From: an uncultured Prevotella sp.
GTDB lineage: Bacteria; Bacteroidota; Bacteroidia; Bacteroidales; Bacteroidaceae
Assembly: GCF_900549175.1 (NCBI RefSeq)
Contig: NZ_URNN01000166.1
Location: 1 to 6,319 of the forward strand
DNA: 6,319 bases
Direction: 5' to 3'
This document shows, one piece after another, positions 6,285-6,319 of this stretch. A model generated the notes under the pieces. The model saw nothing but the letters and a program-made list of their open reading frames with translations. It was not told the origin of the DNA and did no database searches. Made by a program: the position numbers and the translations under genes. The first letter of the stretch is position 1. Each line of letters begins with the position of its first letter.

Positions 6285-6319
6285 TCGGGCTGAAAGCCCA
6301 ACAAGCTCATAGCCCGGGG
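6285..6319. repeat. Palindromic intergenic repeat, cut by window end
   Basis: After the acyltransferase gene the sequence enters a GC-rich palindromic stretch. gggct (6287-6291) and agccc (6295-6299) form a 5-bp stem with a GAA loop. A second palindromic part begins at gcccgggg (6312-6319) and runs off the end. cgggct (6286-6291) can also pair with agcccg (6311-6316). No T-run follows the first hairpin, so it is not a clear intrinsic terminator as seen here. It resembles a REP-like repeat common between genes in Bacteroidales, recalled from memory. Confidence 0.6.

Noticed and set aside
5489..6310. Minus-strand frame (273 codons) opposite the acyltransferase gene
   Set aside because: It starts inside the terminal palindromic repeat and has no family features; it is a shadow of plsC.
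5437..6312. Plus-strand frame of 291 codons overlapping plsC in another frame
   Set aside because: Its composition is that of a frame-shifted reading of plsC, while the plsC frame has all four acyltransferase blocks.

Overview
The window reads as chromosomal DNA of a Bacteroidota bacterium, most likely order Bacteroidales (a Prevotella- or Bacteroides-like organism; the genus is a guess). Reasons: -7 promoter elements of the TAnnTTTG type, little sign of Shine-Dalgarno sequences, a DUF4369-type lipoprotein, a septum-initiator protein of the Bacteroidota kind, a free-standing methionine synthase activation domain, and intergenic repeats of a style common in this group. Coding DNA is GC-rich but uses many ATA isoleucine codons; the intergenic DNA is AT-rich.

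Layout: every supported gene is on the + strand. Positions 1-464 hold no convincing gene but contain two repeat systems: three blocks of an 8-bp purine-rich tandem unit (164-245) and a pair of 20-bp direct repeats inside a short inverted repeat (277-338). A -7 element at 433-440 then drives an FtsB/DivIC-like division protein and an overlapping small four-helix membrane protein of unknown function. A 91-bp AT-rich gap carries a second promoter. It precedes a run of five closely packed genes: a DUF4369-like lipoprotein, dihydroorotase (pyrC), a stand-alone B12-dependent methionine synthase activation domain, a membrane-anchored metallophosphoesterase and a PlsC-type acyltransferase. Gaps in this run are 24 nt, 1 nt, a 4-nt overlap and 42 nt, so it is probably one operon. 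The last 80 bases are intergenic and enter a palindromic repeat cut off by the window edge.

The putative operon mixes pyrimidine synthesis (pyrC), cobalamin-dependent methionine synthesis (reactivation by AdoMet) and envelope lipid work (acyltransferase and membrane phosphoesterase). Apart from the free activation domain, which implies a methionine synthase split over two loci, most of this looks like ordinary Bacteroidales housekeeping. I see no phage, CRISPR, toxin-antitoxin or transposase gene. The least explained items are the intergenic repeats, the four-helix protein beside ftsB, and the very short start-stop reading frames that overlap three start codons.
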